From Acinetobacter bereziniae LMG 1003 = CIP 70.12 (lineage in GTDB: Bacteria > Pseudomonadota > Gammaproteobacteria > Pseudomonadales > Moraxellaceae): a stretch of DNA of 64,000 nucleotides. Shown here piece after piece: positions 55,899-63,858 of the stretch (the stretch's first letter is position 1; each line of letters opens with the position of its first letter). The stretch spans positions 776,416-840,415 of the forward strand of contig NZ_KB849755.1 in the NCBI RefSeq assembly GCF_000368925.1, given 5' to 3'. The translations under genes were made by a program, and so were the position numbers. The notes beneath the pieces are model-generated. The model was not told the DNA's origin, made no database searches, and saw nothing but the letters and a program-made list of their open reading frames with translations.

Positions 55899-56069
55899 TT
55901 ATTTAGTTTGTGGGGTTACATCATTTGCTACCAAGGCTCTAGCTTCCTTCATTGCTGCTTTGAAATCCTGCCTCAATGAGGCGACTTCTGATTTCGTCAA
56001 TGCTGTTGGGTTTTTTGAAGTGCCCAAGCTCGCCTTGCGTGAGGTATTCGATCGGGAATCCAAATTCAT
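55899..56069 (-). CDS. Possible 56-residue ORF overlapping the PRTase gene end
   Basis: The frame begins MNLDSRSNTSRKASLGTSKN and ends with a helix TKSEVASLRQDFKAAMKEAR. It overlaps the last 130 bases of the PRTase gene in another frame. GGTGG lies before the ATG. Composition is protein-like and the overlap is of the kind seen in compact phage genes, but proof is lacking. Confidence 0.4.
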   Translation of the reverse strand: MNLDSRSNTSRKASLGTSKNPTALTKSEVASLRQDFKAAMKEARALVANDVTPQTK

Positions 56070-56676
56070 TTTGCCACCACTCAGGAAGTTCAGGATGCTT
56101 ATTTCTAACATGATTCAAAGTTTTTTCTAAAGGTACAAGATCAATATCTTGATAACCTGTTAGAGTAGCTCCTAGTATAACCTTTCCACCATTAGATTCA
56201 ATATGCCCCTTTAATGCAGCCAATGTTCCGCCCATCGAAACGGTATCATCCAATATTACATAGTTCCTACCAGCCTCTACATAACCATCAAACATTGGTT
56301 GGCGGACTATCCTCTCATACGCACTAGCGTTAGTATGATTTGCCTTGACTGTTTGAACAATATCATCTGCAACTTCAAAACCTAAATGACCACTTAATAT
56401 TTCAGCAAAAACAGCAGGGATTCTATTTTTTCCTAAATGTTCTTGCGCCAATACAGGTGCTAATATAGGTTTTCTATTAAATAGATCAATACCAAATTCA
56501 AATATATCCTCATCTTTTAAAACATAATTGATTAAAAGATCATATGCGGAAACTACATTTCCACCTTTTGCCTCAAGATATAGTTTTTCAGATGCCTTGC
56601 GCAATGTTCCTGATGGATAAAACACTTTTACTTTTGGAAAATCATTCCAAGGAGTTCTTATAAATTTATTGAACAT
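55939..56676 (-). CDS. Phosphoribosyltransferase-like cargo protein
   Basis: A 245-residue protein with a type I phosphoribosyltransferase signature: residues 138-151 (NYVILDDTVSMGGT) form the PRPP-binding loop, preceded by ILAPVLAQEHLGKNRIPAVF as the hood region. The C-terminus (ELPEWWQNEFGFPIEYLTQG) is like PRTases found in polymorphic or mobile cassettes. It lies between the tail chaperones and the tape measure, where no phage needs such an enzyme. Low GC in its upstream gap and a terminator after it mark it as an inserted gene. The substrate is unknown. Confidence 0.78.
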   Translation of the reverse strand: MFNKFIRTPWNDFPKVKVFYPSGTLRKASEKLYLEAKGGNVVSAYDLLINYVLKDEDIFEFGIDLFNRKPILAPVLAQEHLGKNRIPAVFAEILSGHLGFEVADDIVQTVKANHTNASAYERIVRQPMFDGYVEAGRNYVILDDTVSMGGTLAALKGHIESNGGKVILGATLTGYQDIDLVPLEKTLNHVRNKHPELPEWWQNEFGFPIEYLTQGELGHFKKPNSIDEIRSRLIEAGFQSSNEGS

Positions 56677-56797
56677 AAGTGAATGCTAATAATTTCCAAA
56701 TCAATATTTTACAGTATTTAAATAAAAAAATGTTTTGATTCAACTCACTGATAAATTAAAACTACTACATTAAATATTTAATTTAGGGCGACCGAAA

Positions 56798-57051
56798 TCA
56801 CCCTTGTTGAAATGCATTTAATACTTCTTCTAAATCATCTTCATCATCATCTTGGGGCTGTGAATTATCTTCAATCCCCATAAATGCCTCTAAAATTCGA
56901 CAAAGGCGCTGAACGCCGACATCAGCGGGAGGAAACTTTGTGTGATACTCATTCAATGCTTTGATTCTAGGCAAATCCATATGATTACGGATGTAATCGT
57001 ATTCCTTGCCCGTAGTCATCATTAAATGAGTATAAAGCTCCTCCCAGTCTA
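56798..57051 (-). CDS. Tail assembly chaperone, frameshifted C-terminal part (gpT-like)
   Basis: The ORF from the ATG at 57022 is 74 residues, but the same frame stays open upstream into the 57049 gene, reading GIDWEELYTHLM before MTTGKEYDYIRNH. IDWEELYTHLM is conserved family sequence, so the natural product is a -1 frameshift fusion with the upstream chaperone, not a separately started protein. The C-terminus is acidic (DDDEDDLEEVLNAFQQG). It helps to load the tape measure during tail assembly. Confidence 0.75.
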
Positions 57052-57360
57052 TTCCCCCGATCCACCTTCTTGGGCTTCTTTATTTTTTAGTCCTGATACT
57101 GCCATAACAGCACCCATCACCTCTTCCAGCTGATCCATGTAAATCAAGTCCGCAACATCATCACGACTGATTTCAGGATAATTACGCTTCAAAGATTTAT
57201 GTGCAACATCGATCACTGTACCCACATCATTTGGCTGAAAGCCTTGTAGTGCTGGTAAAAGCTTTTCAACTGCACCAAGTGACAACGGCGCAAAAACAAA
57301 AGGATGACCATCAATTTGAATCATGGTACCGCGTGGATTTTCAATTTCTTTAAATTGCAT
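57049..57360 (-). CDS. Tail assembly chaperone (gpG-like)
   Basis: A 103-residue protein: IENPRGTMIQIDGHPFVFAP and SLGAVEKLLPALQGF resemble phage tail assembly chaperones that coat the tape measure. It follows the tail tube gene by 6 bases. Its end, at GGSGE, holds a G-rich slip site (TCGGGGGAA, 57052-57060 on the minus strand) that allows a -1 shift into the next frame, giving a GT-type fusion. Confidence 0.82.
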   Translation of the reverse strand: MQFKEIENPRGTMIQIDGHPFVFAPLSLGAVEKLLPALQGFQPNDVGTVIDVAHKSLKRNYPEISRDDVADLIYMDQLEEVMGAVMAVSGLKNKEAQEGGSGE

Positions 57361-57366
57361 TGATGA

Positions 57367-58134
57367 TTACTCCGAAGTGTTCCAAGAAAATACGCGATTA
57401 AGATTATCTGCCATCGGTTGAAATTCGAATTCTGGAAGATCGTAATCATCCTGTTTAGAGCTAAATCCAAGTTTGTTACTGGTACAACGGAAAAACTCCA
57501 TGCCCATGAACTTACCTTTATATTCACGCTGTAGGTTCACTGAAAATTCAGGTGTGTAACCCATATCAAGGTTATTGACTAAGCCTGACTTTGCACCTGC
57601 CACTGTTGCGGAATATTTAAAGCTAATAAATACAACTTTACCTACATCAGCAGTGGCAAATGTATATGCGCCAGTCGCTTCATCTACACTGTATTGCCCT
57701 GCAACTGGTGCTGTAGTAACACGTGTTAATGGGATGGCTTTGGCATCGGTCACACCAAGGTTTTTAACATAGGTGCCTGCATTTGGTACCACAGGTGTAA
57801 CTGTACCGCCTGTTGCAATTTTTTCACCGTTGATGGTTTGAGTGACCACTTCCAGTCCACCATCTGCAATCACACCACCAAAGAAGATTGAATTGAGTAA
57901 TGCGCCACTGATACGTCCAATAGTCGCTTTACACTTAATTGAACCTTTTCCACGCGCTGCATCTACAGCAAACTGTCCACGTCCGAATAATTCTTTCATA
58001 TCGTATGAAATATCAACGGAAGTGTTTTGCATTACTCCAACTTCAACAGGTGTGGGATTGTTTATAGGTTGTCCATAAACATCTAAAATAGGTGTAGCAA
58101 AAATTTTGCCCGCACCAAATAAATATTGAGCCAT
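57367..58134 (-). CDS. Major tail tube protein
   Basis: A 255-residue protein. LFGAGKIFATPILDVYGQPI with NPTPVEVGVMQNTSVDISYD and then AARGKGSIKCKATIGRISGA are typical of siphovirus tail tube subunits. A Gly/Val/Thr-rich insertion covers about 100-170, and LVNNLDMGYTPEFSVNLQRE returns to the core. The product polymerises around the tape measure. It lies in standard order between tail terminator and chaperones. Confidence 0.87.
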   Translation of the reverse strand: MAQYLFGAGKIFATPILDVYGQPINNPTPVEVGVMQNTSVDISYDMKELFGRGQFAVDAARGKGSIKCKATIGRISGALLNSIFFGGVIADGGLEVVTQTINGEKIATGGTVTPVVPNAGTYVKNLGVTDAKAIPLTRVTTAPVAGQYSVDEATGAYTFATADVGKVVFISFKYSATVAGAKSGLVNNLDMGYTPEFSVNLQREYKGKFMGMEFFRCTSNKLGFSSKQDDYDLPEFEFQPMADNLNRVFSWNTSE

Positions 58135-58157
58135 TTATTTTGACCTCTTTAAAATGA

Positions 58158-58182
58158 CAAAACCGCCATTTAGGCGGTCATA
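58158..58182 (-). terminator. Hairpin between tail terminator and tail tube genes
   Basis: ACCGCC and GGCGGT pair with a 5-base loop, and TTTTG follows on the minus strand. A weak or partial terminator that could raise or lower tube protein expression relative to its neighbours. Confidence 0.6.
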
Positions 58183-58197
58183 ATTTAGGTTAATTGT

Positions 58198-58638
58198 TTA
58201 ATTGGTTGTTAATATTTGGACAGGAATAATCGCAATCCCTTGTCCATCCAGCATTCCGTCTACACCCTCATAAACCTCAATTGTTCCATCAATCCAACAA
58301 TGCTCAACCAAGCCATTTAAGGTTTGATATTCACATATCTCTGGAAAATCAGGCTTAATGGCTTCACGAACAGCATCAACAAAGATATTTATTTGTGTTG
58401 AAATTGCTTTAACTGGATCAGCTTCGTACACATATAAATACAAGTCAGCACTTAAAATAATCTTAGCGTTCAATCCCTTTACAGGATTTTCAGCTTGATT
58501 CCCTTGTGTAACAAACAATGCTGGACGTTGGTCATTATTTACATGGTTGAAATGTTTTAAACGCCGACTAACTGAAACCATTCCTTGAACATTTGAAAGC
58601 CGATCAAATAAGGCTTGGTAAATAATTTCACTATCCAT
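58198..58638 (-). CDS. Tail terminator/completion-like protein
   Basis: A 146-residue protein: YQALFDRLSNVQGMVSVSRR then DQRPALFVTQGNQAENPVKG and a YLYVYEADPVKAISTQINIF middle. This matches the general gpU/tail-terminator pattern and the position between a gp10-like protein and the tail tube. It overlaps the upstream gene by 8 bases. It caps the tail where it meets the head. Confidence 0.72.
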   Translation of the reverse strand: MDSEIIYQALFDRLSNVQGMVSVSRRLKHFNHVNNDQRPALFVTQGNQAENPVKGLNAKIILSADLYLYVYEADPVKAISTQINIFVDAVREAIKPDFPEICEYQTLNGLVEHCWIDGTIEVYEGVDGMLDGQGIAIIPVQILTTN

Positions 58639-59107
58639 TCAAACCTCGCTCAATCGCCTTGTCGATATCTTTGGGCACAATTTTGGCAATTTCATCCAGT
58701 GAATCACGCATGAACCGCTTCTCTTTAACATTTACATTGCGACTATGTGCTTTGACAAGAACATCACGTGGGGTGATAGGTCTACCAAAGGCTTGCTTGA
58801 TATGTCGCATGTGTTCTTTTATACCAATAGATCCAGATAAGCCAAACTCATGGATAAATGCGTATTTAACATGCGCGCCACCCGCTGAGACAATCCCTTC
58901 AATCACACCACCAGATTCTTCAACTTTTGAGGCAAGTGAACCACGTAACCGACCAGATTGAACATTCAACCTCTGACCGCTTAGCATGTCTTCTTGCACC
59001 ATCCTTTGAAGTTTTAAAGTTAATGCTGTGATTGTTCGACGTATTTCAACCTTGACGCGATTATTTTCTTCATTGAGTTGAATGTGAACATCTACAGAAT
59101 CAACCAT
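58631..59107 (-). CDS. HK97 gp10-like (minor tail/neck) protein
   Basis: A 158-residue protein with MVQEDMLSGQRLNVQSGRLR, then GSLASKVEE, SAGGAHVKYAFIHEFGLSG and HMRHIKQAFGRPI. The YAxxHEFG pattern and the LxxQSGRLRxS pattern define the gp10/gpZ group, which works in head-tail joining. It is in standard position. It overlaps its downstream neighbour by 8 bases. Confidence 0.83.
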   Translation of the reverse strand: MVDSVDVHIQLNEENNRVKVEIRRTITALTLKLQRMVQEDMLSGQRLNVQSGRLRGSLASKVEESGGVIEGIVSAGGAHVKYAFIHEFGLSGSIGIKEHMRHIKQAFGRPITPRDVLVKAHSRNVNVKEKRFMRDSLDEIAKIVPKDIDKAIERGLNG

Positions 59108-59114
59108 AAGTCAC

Positions 59115-59300
59115 CTATTTAGCAGTAACCGCTACAGCTTTTTTAGGTTCTTCAACATAACGAGAGAATTGCAAAGGCTGTAAAGCAAAATAGATATCTT
59201 CATTAGATGAAACAATACCGTTTTTCACTTCATAATTTACACCTGAAATCGTAAGAGATTCAGCTTTCCATGTCTCAGGTGCTTGATATTTAAATGACAT
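59115..59300 (-). CDS. Small phage protein, 61 residues
   Basis: The protein reads MSFKYQAPETWKAESLTISG and ends in AVAVTAK. Mostly beta strands; no membrane segment. It sits between the DUF4054-like and gp10-like genes with 7 and 9 base gaps, so it is part of the operon. A neck component or assembly accessory is a guess from location. Confidence 0.65.
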   Translation of the reverse strand: MSFKYQAPETWKAESLTISGVNYEVKNGIVSSNEDIYFALQPLQFSRYVEEPKKAVAVTAK

Positions 59301-59309
59301 ACCTTTCTC

Positions 59310-59693
59310 CTAAATAACAAAAGCACCAACACTCAAACTATTAGGATTGGTGCCTTTGTCATCAATCGGGATTGAATTTTTTAATGCCAAATAGCGTTGG
59401 CCATAAATGCTTTGGTCATAGAATGTTTCTTTAGATGATCGAGCATAACTCACACTCTGACCAGCGATAGACATACTCGAAGCATTTGAAATAGCTGTGC
59501 CATTTGGGTTGGTTTTTTGAACTTTCAGAATATGTGCTGCATATAAACCTACAGCACGCTCTTTCAGCTTCCCGAATTCAATAACAGACACAACAAGTTC
59601 AGCTTCTTCTAAAACTTCTGTTATCTCAGTGTCACTTGAATTATAAAGTTGGGAATCTGATTTAAATTTTTCCCGAAACGTCTGCGGATCCAT
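59310..59693 (-). CDS. DUF4054-like head-tail connector protein
   Basis: A 127-residue helical protein: PQTFREKFKSDSQLYNSSDT, ITEVLEEAELVVSVIEFG, ERAVGLYAAHILKVQ and a C-terminal FYDQSIYGQRYLALKNSIPI segment. The F..KF....Y.......L..A....AV.L.AAH pattern agrees with DUF4054 adaptor proteins that attach below the portal. It lies in the right place after the capsid. Confidence 0.75.
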   Translation of the reverse strand: MDPQTFREKFKSDSQLYNSSDTEITEVLEEAELVVSVIEFGKLKERAVGLYAAHILKVQKTNPNGTAISNASSMSIAGQSVSYARSSKETFYDQSIYGQRYLALKNSIPIDDKGTNPNSLSVGAFVI

Positions 59694-59702
59694 AGCCCAC
59701 CT

Positions 59703-60089
59703 TTATTCTTTGGCTTGGGTTAATTTAGCCTGAAGTTGCTCAAGCGTTTCGTCATCAGCGAAAGTTATACCAAGTTCGGTTAATTCAGCCTGAACTGTGG
59801 CTAATTCTGCTTCACCAGCCGCTTTCGCTGCATCGGATGCCGCACCTTCAGTCTTTCCTTTGCCAGATGTTTTACCTGCACCTTTGCCAGTTGCTTTTAC
59901 CACAGCATCTTCAGCAATTTCGGTAACAGTTAAATCACCTGAATCGATCAGATGTTTAGCAAACTTATTTTTAGATAATGCTTTATGTACATCTTCATCA
60001 ACAGAAGTCGGCACACCAGTAGGTAAAACAGCAAGCCCAGAAAAAACAAAAGCGGCTTGTAAGCCGCTATATAAATATGAATATTTCAT
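59703..60089 (-). CDS. Small head protein with HeH/LEM-like C-terminus
   Basis: A 128-residue protein. The N-terminus (LPTGVPTSVDEDVHKALSKN) is short, followed by a Lys/Gly/Ala low-complexity linker (ATGKGAGKTSGKGKTEGAAS). The C-terminus QAELTELGITFADDETLEQL is a helix-extended-helix/LEM-like motif, seen at ends of phage head proteins. It lies directly after the capsid gene. A role in DNA contact or in capsid completion is inference. Confidence 0.68.
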   Translation of the reverse strand: MKYSYLYSGLQAAFVFSGLAVLPTGVPTSVDEDVHKALSKNKFAKHLIDSGDLTVTEIAEDAVVKATGKGAGKTSGKGKTEGAASDAAKAAGEAELATVQAELTELGITFADDETLEQLQAKLTQAKE

Positions 60090-60102
60090 AGTGATTTAAA
60101 CC

Positions 60103-61077
60103 TTATGCATGATCCAAATAGCGAAGCGAATCAACACGCTTCAACCAAACACCCTGATATTTATAATGACCAGGTACTTTGATATCCAAACCTGCAGGTT
60201 GAGCAGCCAAGAAAGAAACATCATCACATTTCATTTGAATACATGATGGATCACGGCGGTAAATCACTGATCGATCTGCGCCAGCGGTACCTTTACCATT
60301 TGAACGCCCTAAACCACGAATCGTTAATGTCTTACCTTGTGTGGTAAAAATATTATTTTCTTCGATATATTTAAGAAATGTCTTACCACCTGAATCAGGT
60401 ACCACACGTGTTGATAAATGCATATATTGGTTTGATGCCATGAGATATGTGTCAGGCTGTACCGATACATCACCATCAAATAGGTTTTCGGAATCAGAAA
60501 GGCTGGCATTAAAATCACCAAGAATCTGTTCAATTGTGGCTGTTGCCCAATTATGCTGACCAGTAACAACCGTTACACCTGTCTGATCCAAGAAGCCTTT
60601 AACACCAGTTTTGCTATTGCCGTACCATGCAACTTGGCTTAAATGCTTTTCTGCTGCCAAACGTGCTGACTGAACTTTATCGGCTTCTAAGGTCATACCA
60701 AGTTTTTGAGCAGCTTCAAGCTCCATAATTGAATATTGATAACCGATCGTACCAACCTTAATTGGCAATGCAACTGTGTCATATTCAACTTCAGCCAATG
60801 GGATATCATTGCCAGTACCTGCATAGTCTTTACCGATACCAACGCCCCATTTACGTGAAAGCACCTCACCACCACCAAAGACACCGTTTACAGGCATTAC
60901 TGGAATATACTTGGCATAGTCCATGACCTGCTCAAGTTGCGGTGTGATTTCGTTTTGTTCTTCAATTTTGACAAAAAGCTGTGCCAATGCATCAAAGTTA
61001 AATGCATCACCAATAGCAGCTTGAACAATTTGAGCTACGGGAGTCAATCGTAGCTTCATCTGAGCGAGTTTACTCAT
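60103..61077 (-). CDS. Major capsid protein, DUF2184 family
   Basis: A 324-residue capsid subunit. The stretch VMDYAKYIPVMPVNGVFGGG, followed by IPLAEVEYDTVALPIKVGTI and GYQYSIMELEAAQKLGM, matches DUF2184 capsids (HK97-like fold). The C-terminus FLAAQPAGLDIKVPGHYKYQ, ending GVWLKRVDSLRYLDHA, is characteristic. There is no cleaved N-terminal delta domain of HK97 type; the scaffold is more likely the C-terminal part of the DUF2213 protein. Confidence 0.9.
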   Translation of the reverse strand: MSKLAQMKLRLTPVAQIVQAAIGDAFNFDALAQLFVKIEEQNEITPQLEQVMDYAKYIPVMPVNGVFGGGEVLSRKWGVGIGKDYAGTGNDIPLAEVEYDTVALPIKVGTIGYQYSIMELEAAQKLGMTLEADKVQSARLAAEKHLSQVAWYGNSKTGVKGFLDQTGVTVVTGQHNWATATIEQILGDFNASLSDSENLFDGDVSVQPDTYLMASNQYMHLSTRVVPDSGGKTFLKYIEENNIFTTQGKTLTIRGLGRSNGKGTAGADRSVIYRRDPSCIQMKCDDVSFLAAQPAGLDIKVPGHYKYQGVWLKRVDSLRYLDHA

Positions 61078-61083
61078 AATTTG

Positions 61084-61554
61084 TTATGCCCCACGTAAAC
61101 GTACAACAGCCAAACCTTGTGCATTGGAAATCGTCTCCCATGATGCATTAGGCAATTGAGTACCATCTGTAGCAGATGGTGATAAGGAACCTAACGGCGC
61201 ATCAGTTGTACCGTTGGCGGTTTTGACATAAACATTTGCTGTAATGTCTGTTACAGGTGTTGTGGCTTTTACCCAAAGTGATCCAATTGTCATGGTTGGT
61301 ACCATGTCAGTGGCTTGGTATGCTTCCTTACCAGCTGAATTCTTCCCAGACTTACCAACACCATGGCGAATAATTACCCCATATTTTTTATTGGTTGCAT
61401 CTGTCACATTGGAAACTGATTTACCATCAGTATTAATAATGACCACATCACCATCATTGGCCACACCAGCACCCGAAAACGGTAAAGACAAAATATCTTC
61501 TGGACCATTTAAACGAGCTTTCATACCAGGTGCAGCATCATATTGTTGAACCAT
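61084..61554 (-). CDS. Head decoration / structural cement protein
   Basis: A 156-residue beta-rich protein: LNGPEDILSLPFSGAGVAND and NKKYGVIIRHGVGKSGKN, then the strand-rich WVKATTPVTDITANVYVKTA. The order between protease/scaffold and capsid, as well as the pattern, suit a gp24-like cement (DUF2190-type) protein that stabilises the head. It ends 6 bases before the capsid gene. Confidence 0.8.
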   Translation of the reverse strand: MVQQYDAAPGMKARLNGPEDILSLPFSGAGVANDGDVVIINTDGKSVSNVTDATNKKYGVIIRHGVGKSGKNSAGKEAYQATDMVPTMTIGSLWVKATTPVTDITANVYVKTANGTTDAPLGSLSPSATDGTQLPNASWETISNAQGLAVVRLRGA

Positions 61555-61566
61555 GATGTTCCTTCC

Positions 61567-62760
61567 TTAAATTGTTTTATATGCAGTCGCTTTGCTATAG
61601 CCCTGCTCTTGTTTACCCAAGTTTGGATCCTGATCCCCAACTTTTTGTTGTTGCTGGAAATTAAGAGCATCACCCACTGGATTTGATGGGTTAGTACCTT
61701 TTACGGCTGATAAGGCACGGAATACCATATCAACCTGTTCAGGCTTTGCATCACCTACAGTTACACCACCTAGAACCGCTGTCACAAGGCTGTCACCTGT
61801 TTTTGATGCAATCACATCACGTTTGATCTGTTCGCATGTACAACCATCAGTTTTGACCGTCGGCAATAATGCTTTAGCATCAGCAATGACCGAAGCACGC
61901 TCAGCTGCTGCTTGTTCTAGTTTTTCAGGTGTCATTTGATTTTTTTCCAAATCACCGACTTTCTGTTCAAGTGTTGCTTTGTCTGTATGTAATTGATCAA
62001 CGACCGCTTGTACTGCAGGTAATTCATCACCGATAGAAAATTGCTTATCGCCCACTTTTAATTTGGCCGCTTTTAAATTTTCCAATTGTTGTTTTTGGAT
62101 GTTTAAGGCATCCGCTAAAGGCTTGTTATCACCGATATCGAAGCGGATACCATTTACTTCTACTTCCATTATTTTCCCCTTTGGGCTTGGTTTTTGGTCA
62201 CCGATGCGACAATCACCACCACAGCGACCGTATTTCACCAGTGCCACATGATTGCCAATAAAATTAATAAACTTCGCTTGGTACGGCGTGCCATCAGGTG
62301 CAGTACCATTTTCTAAAACAAGAAGTGCTGCGTAACCAAGCGACATTTCAATGCGCTCATTGCTTTGGATCAGATCGATACTAACCTTATCCTTAATAAG
62401 CAAATCCCCCACCAAATAATCACCCTCTTGGCGCACGTTCTCACAATAGCCAATGTGATAATCTTTCCAGTTAGAGGCGTTAATCTCATTCTTAGGTGGG
62501 TGATAGTCAGTAGCATCCACACCATTAAAACTTGCAACCGATTCAGGCTTAAAAAGTTCATCTGCAGGTGTATAGACGTTAATGTTTTGGTCAGCCGTGA
62601 ATCCCTCTAATGATGGGAATTCATAGGCGTAGTACTGCCGTACCTGCGGTGCTTTCGCTAAGCGAACATTAACGCATTTCAAATACCCTTCTTTGGTAAA
62701 TGAGCGTGATGATTCACTTGGCGCAAAGTCACCAATTTTGAGTTGATATAGGATTTTCAT
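61567..62760 (-). CDS. DUF2213 prohead protease/scaffold-like protein
   Basis: A 397-residue protein. Residues 1-190 are the DUF2213 part (SRSFTKEGYLKCVNVRLAKA, SVASFNGVDATDYHPPKNEI, EMSLGYAALLV and NHVALVKYGRCGGDCRIGDQ), a putative protease with His and Ser typical of prohead proteases. A coiled coil (about 240-290) and a Gln-rich tail follow, as in scaffolds. The motif (I/V)GD occurs repeatedly (RIGDQKP, DIGDNKP, SIGDELP, TVGDAKP). It starts the capsid cluster. Confidence 0.85.
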   Translation of the reverse strand: MKILYQLKIGDFAPSESSRSFTKEGYLKCVNVRLAKAPQVRQYYAYEFPSLEGFTADQNINVYTPADELFKPESVASFNGVDATDYHPPKNEINASNWKDYHIGYCENVRQEGDYLVGDLLIKDKVSIDLIQSNERIEMSLGYAALLVLENGTAPDGTPYQAKFINFIGNHVALVKYGRCGGDCRIGDQKPSPKGKIMEVEVNGIRFDIGDNKPLADALNIQKQQLENLKAAKLKVGDKQFSIGDELPAVQAVVDQLHTDKATLEQKVGDLEKNQMTPEKLEQAAAERASVIADAKALLPTVKTDGCTCEQIKRDVIASKTGDSLVTAVLGGVTVGDAKPEQVDMVFRALSAVKGTNPSNPVGDALNFQQQQKVGDQDPNLGKQEQGYSKATAYKTI

Positions 62761-62774
62761 AAATTTTTCTCATA

Positions 62775-62800
62775 AAAAAACCCACCATAATGGTGGGTTC
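62775..62800 (-). terminator. Intrinsic terminator between head gene and cargo genes
   Basis: AACCCACCA and TGGTGGGTT pair, followed by TTTTT on the minus strand. It lies after the 62816 gene and before the DUF2213 gene. Confidence 0.9.
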
Positions 62801-62815
62801 TATTGATATTTAGCT

Positions 62816-63250
62816 TTATAAAATTTCGGGATTCCATTTTTCAATCCAACCATCTAACTCTTCTTGGAGATGAGGGATAAAAACTACATTCTTTACTGCA
62901 ACAAGATTATCAATTTTAACCAAATCTTTATCTGTTGATAAATAAGCAACTAAAACATCAGAAATCTTTGCTCGATCTATATGTGCAGATGAAAGTAATT
63001 CAATATTCACCTTATCGATTTTGATCACTCTATTTTTTTCTAATAATTCTGCTGAAAACCCTAAAGCCTTAACTGCATCAATCGCTTTGCCTAACCAAGT
63101 ATCTGAAAAATTATAAAGAGGAACAATTAATACCAGTCTTTGTTCCTTATCGTCCTCTAAGAGTTGAAATGCTTTTTGCAATCCTAACACAGCCATTTCA
63201 AAAGCCTGGCGATCTGTCATTCCTATAGCGTATCGTTGCGTCATTGTCAT
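62816..63250 (-). CDS. Unknown phage cargo protein, 144 residues
   Basis: A soluble alpha/beta protein: MTDRQAFEMAVLGLQKAFQL, then LVLIVPLYNFSDTWLGKAID and a VLVAYLSTDKDLVKIDNLVA strand. The pattern of alternating strands and helices recalls a Rossmann-like nucleotide or P-loop fold without a Walker motif. It has a terminator after it and lies between head genes, so it is probably cargo and not structural. No family is recognised. Confidence 0.6.
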   Translation of the reverse strand: MTMTQRYAIGMTDRQAFEMAVLGLQKAFQLLEDDKEQRLVLIVPLYNFSDTWLGKAIDAVKALGFSAELLEKNRVIKIDKVNIELLSSAHIDRAKISDVLVAYLSTDKDLVKIDNLVAVKNVVFIPHLQEELDGWIEKWNPEIL

Positions 63251-63307
63251 TTTTCCTGATTTGTTACCTATCTCAATAAATACCCACCAATGTGAACATT
63301 ATTTCGT

Positions 63308-63796
63308 TTAACTCCATAAAGATTGATCAATTAACCAACTTTTTAGCACTTCAACTTCATTTAATGCATCTTGTTTTGACAGATAGCTACCATCTTCATT
63401 TCTGACACGTGAACTTACAAGTAAAGCATCATTTGATGAGTTCTCCATTTTCTCTAAATCATTCTTCAAAACTTGACGTTTTAAATATTTAAACTCAGCT
63501 TCTGTTCCGTTAGATGCAATAACTAAAAAATTATCAGGTGTACTAGAGACTTTAAATAAATTAAAGGTCAAAATAAAATTCTCATCCCCTAATTTCACTG
63601 GAATTTCAATACTTGCATTTAAGGGTTGCCATGGAGCTTTAAATGTATTGAAGACTTTATCACTAACTAATACGTGTCCATTAAATGAAAGATATTGAGA
63701 ACCAGCTGTAGTTAAAAAGTTTTGGTTATTAAACAAATAACCATCTTCCTGCCCTCTAAGCCATTCTAAAATTGCTTTTCTAAGTTGTGATTTCAT
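63308..63796 (-). CDS. Unknown phage cargo protein, 162 residues
   Basis: A protein beginning MKSQLRKAILEWLRGQEDGY with beta-rich middle (YLSFNGHVLVSDKVFN, NASIEIPVKLGDENFILTFN) and acidic helical end (DALNEVEVLKSWLIDQSLW). It lies between the head-morphogenesis gene and the 62816 gene, on the same strand, with gaps of about 60 bases. No recognised family; the two genes may act as a pair. Confidence 0.58.
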   Translation of the reverse strand: MKSQLRKAILEWLRGQEDGYLFNNQNFLTTAGSQYLSFNGHVLVSDKVFNTFKAPWQPLNASIEIPVKLGDENFILTFNLFKVSSTPDNFLVIASNGTEAEFKYLKRQVLKNDLEKMENSSNDALLVSSRVRNEDGSYLSKQDALNEVEVLKSWLIDQSLWS

Positions 63797-63858
63797 AATT
63801 TTATAAATAAAGAATGATAATTATATTTATTGAGGGTAAATTTTTATATTTCAAGTAT

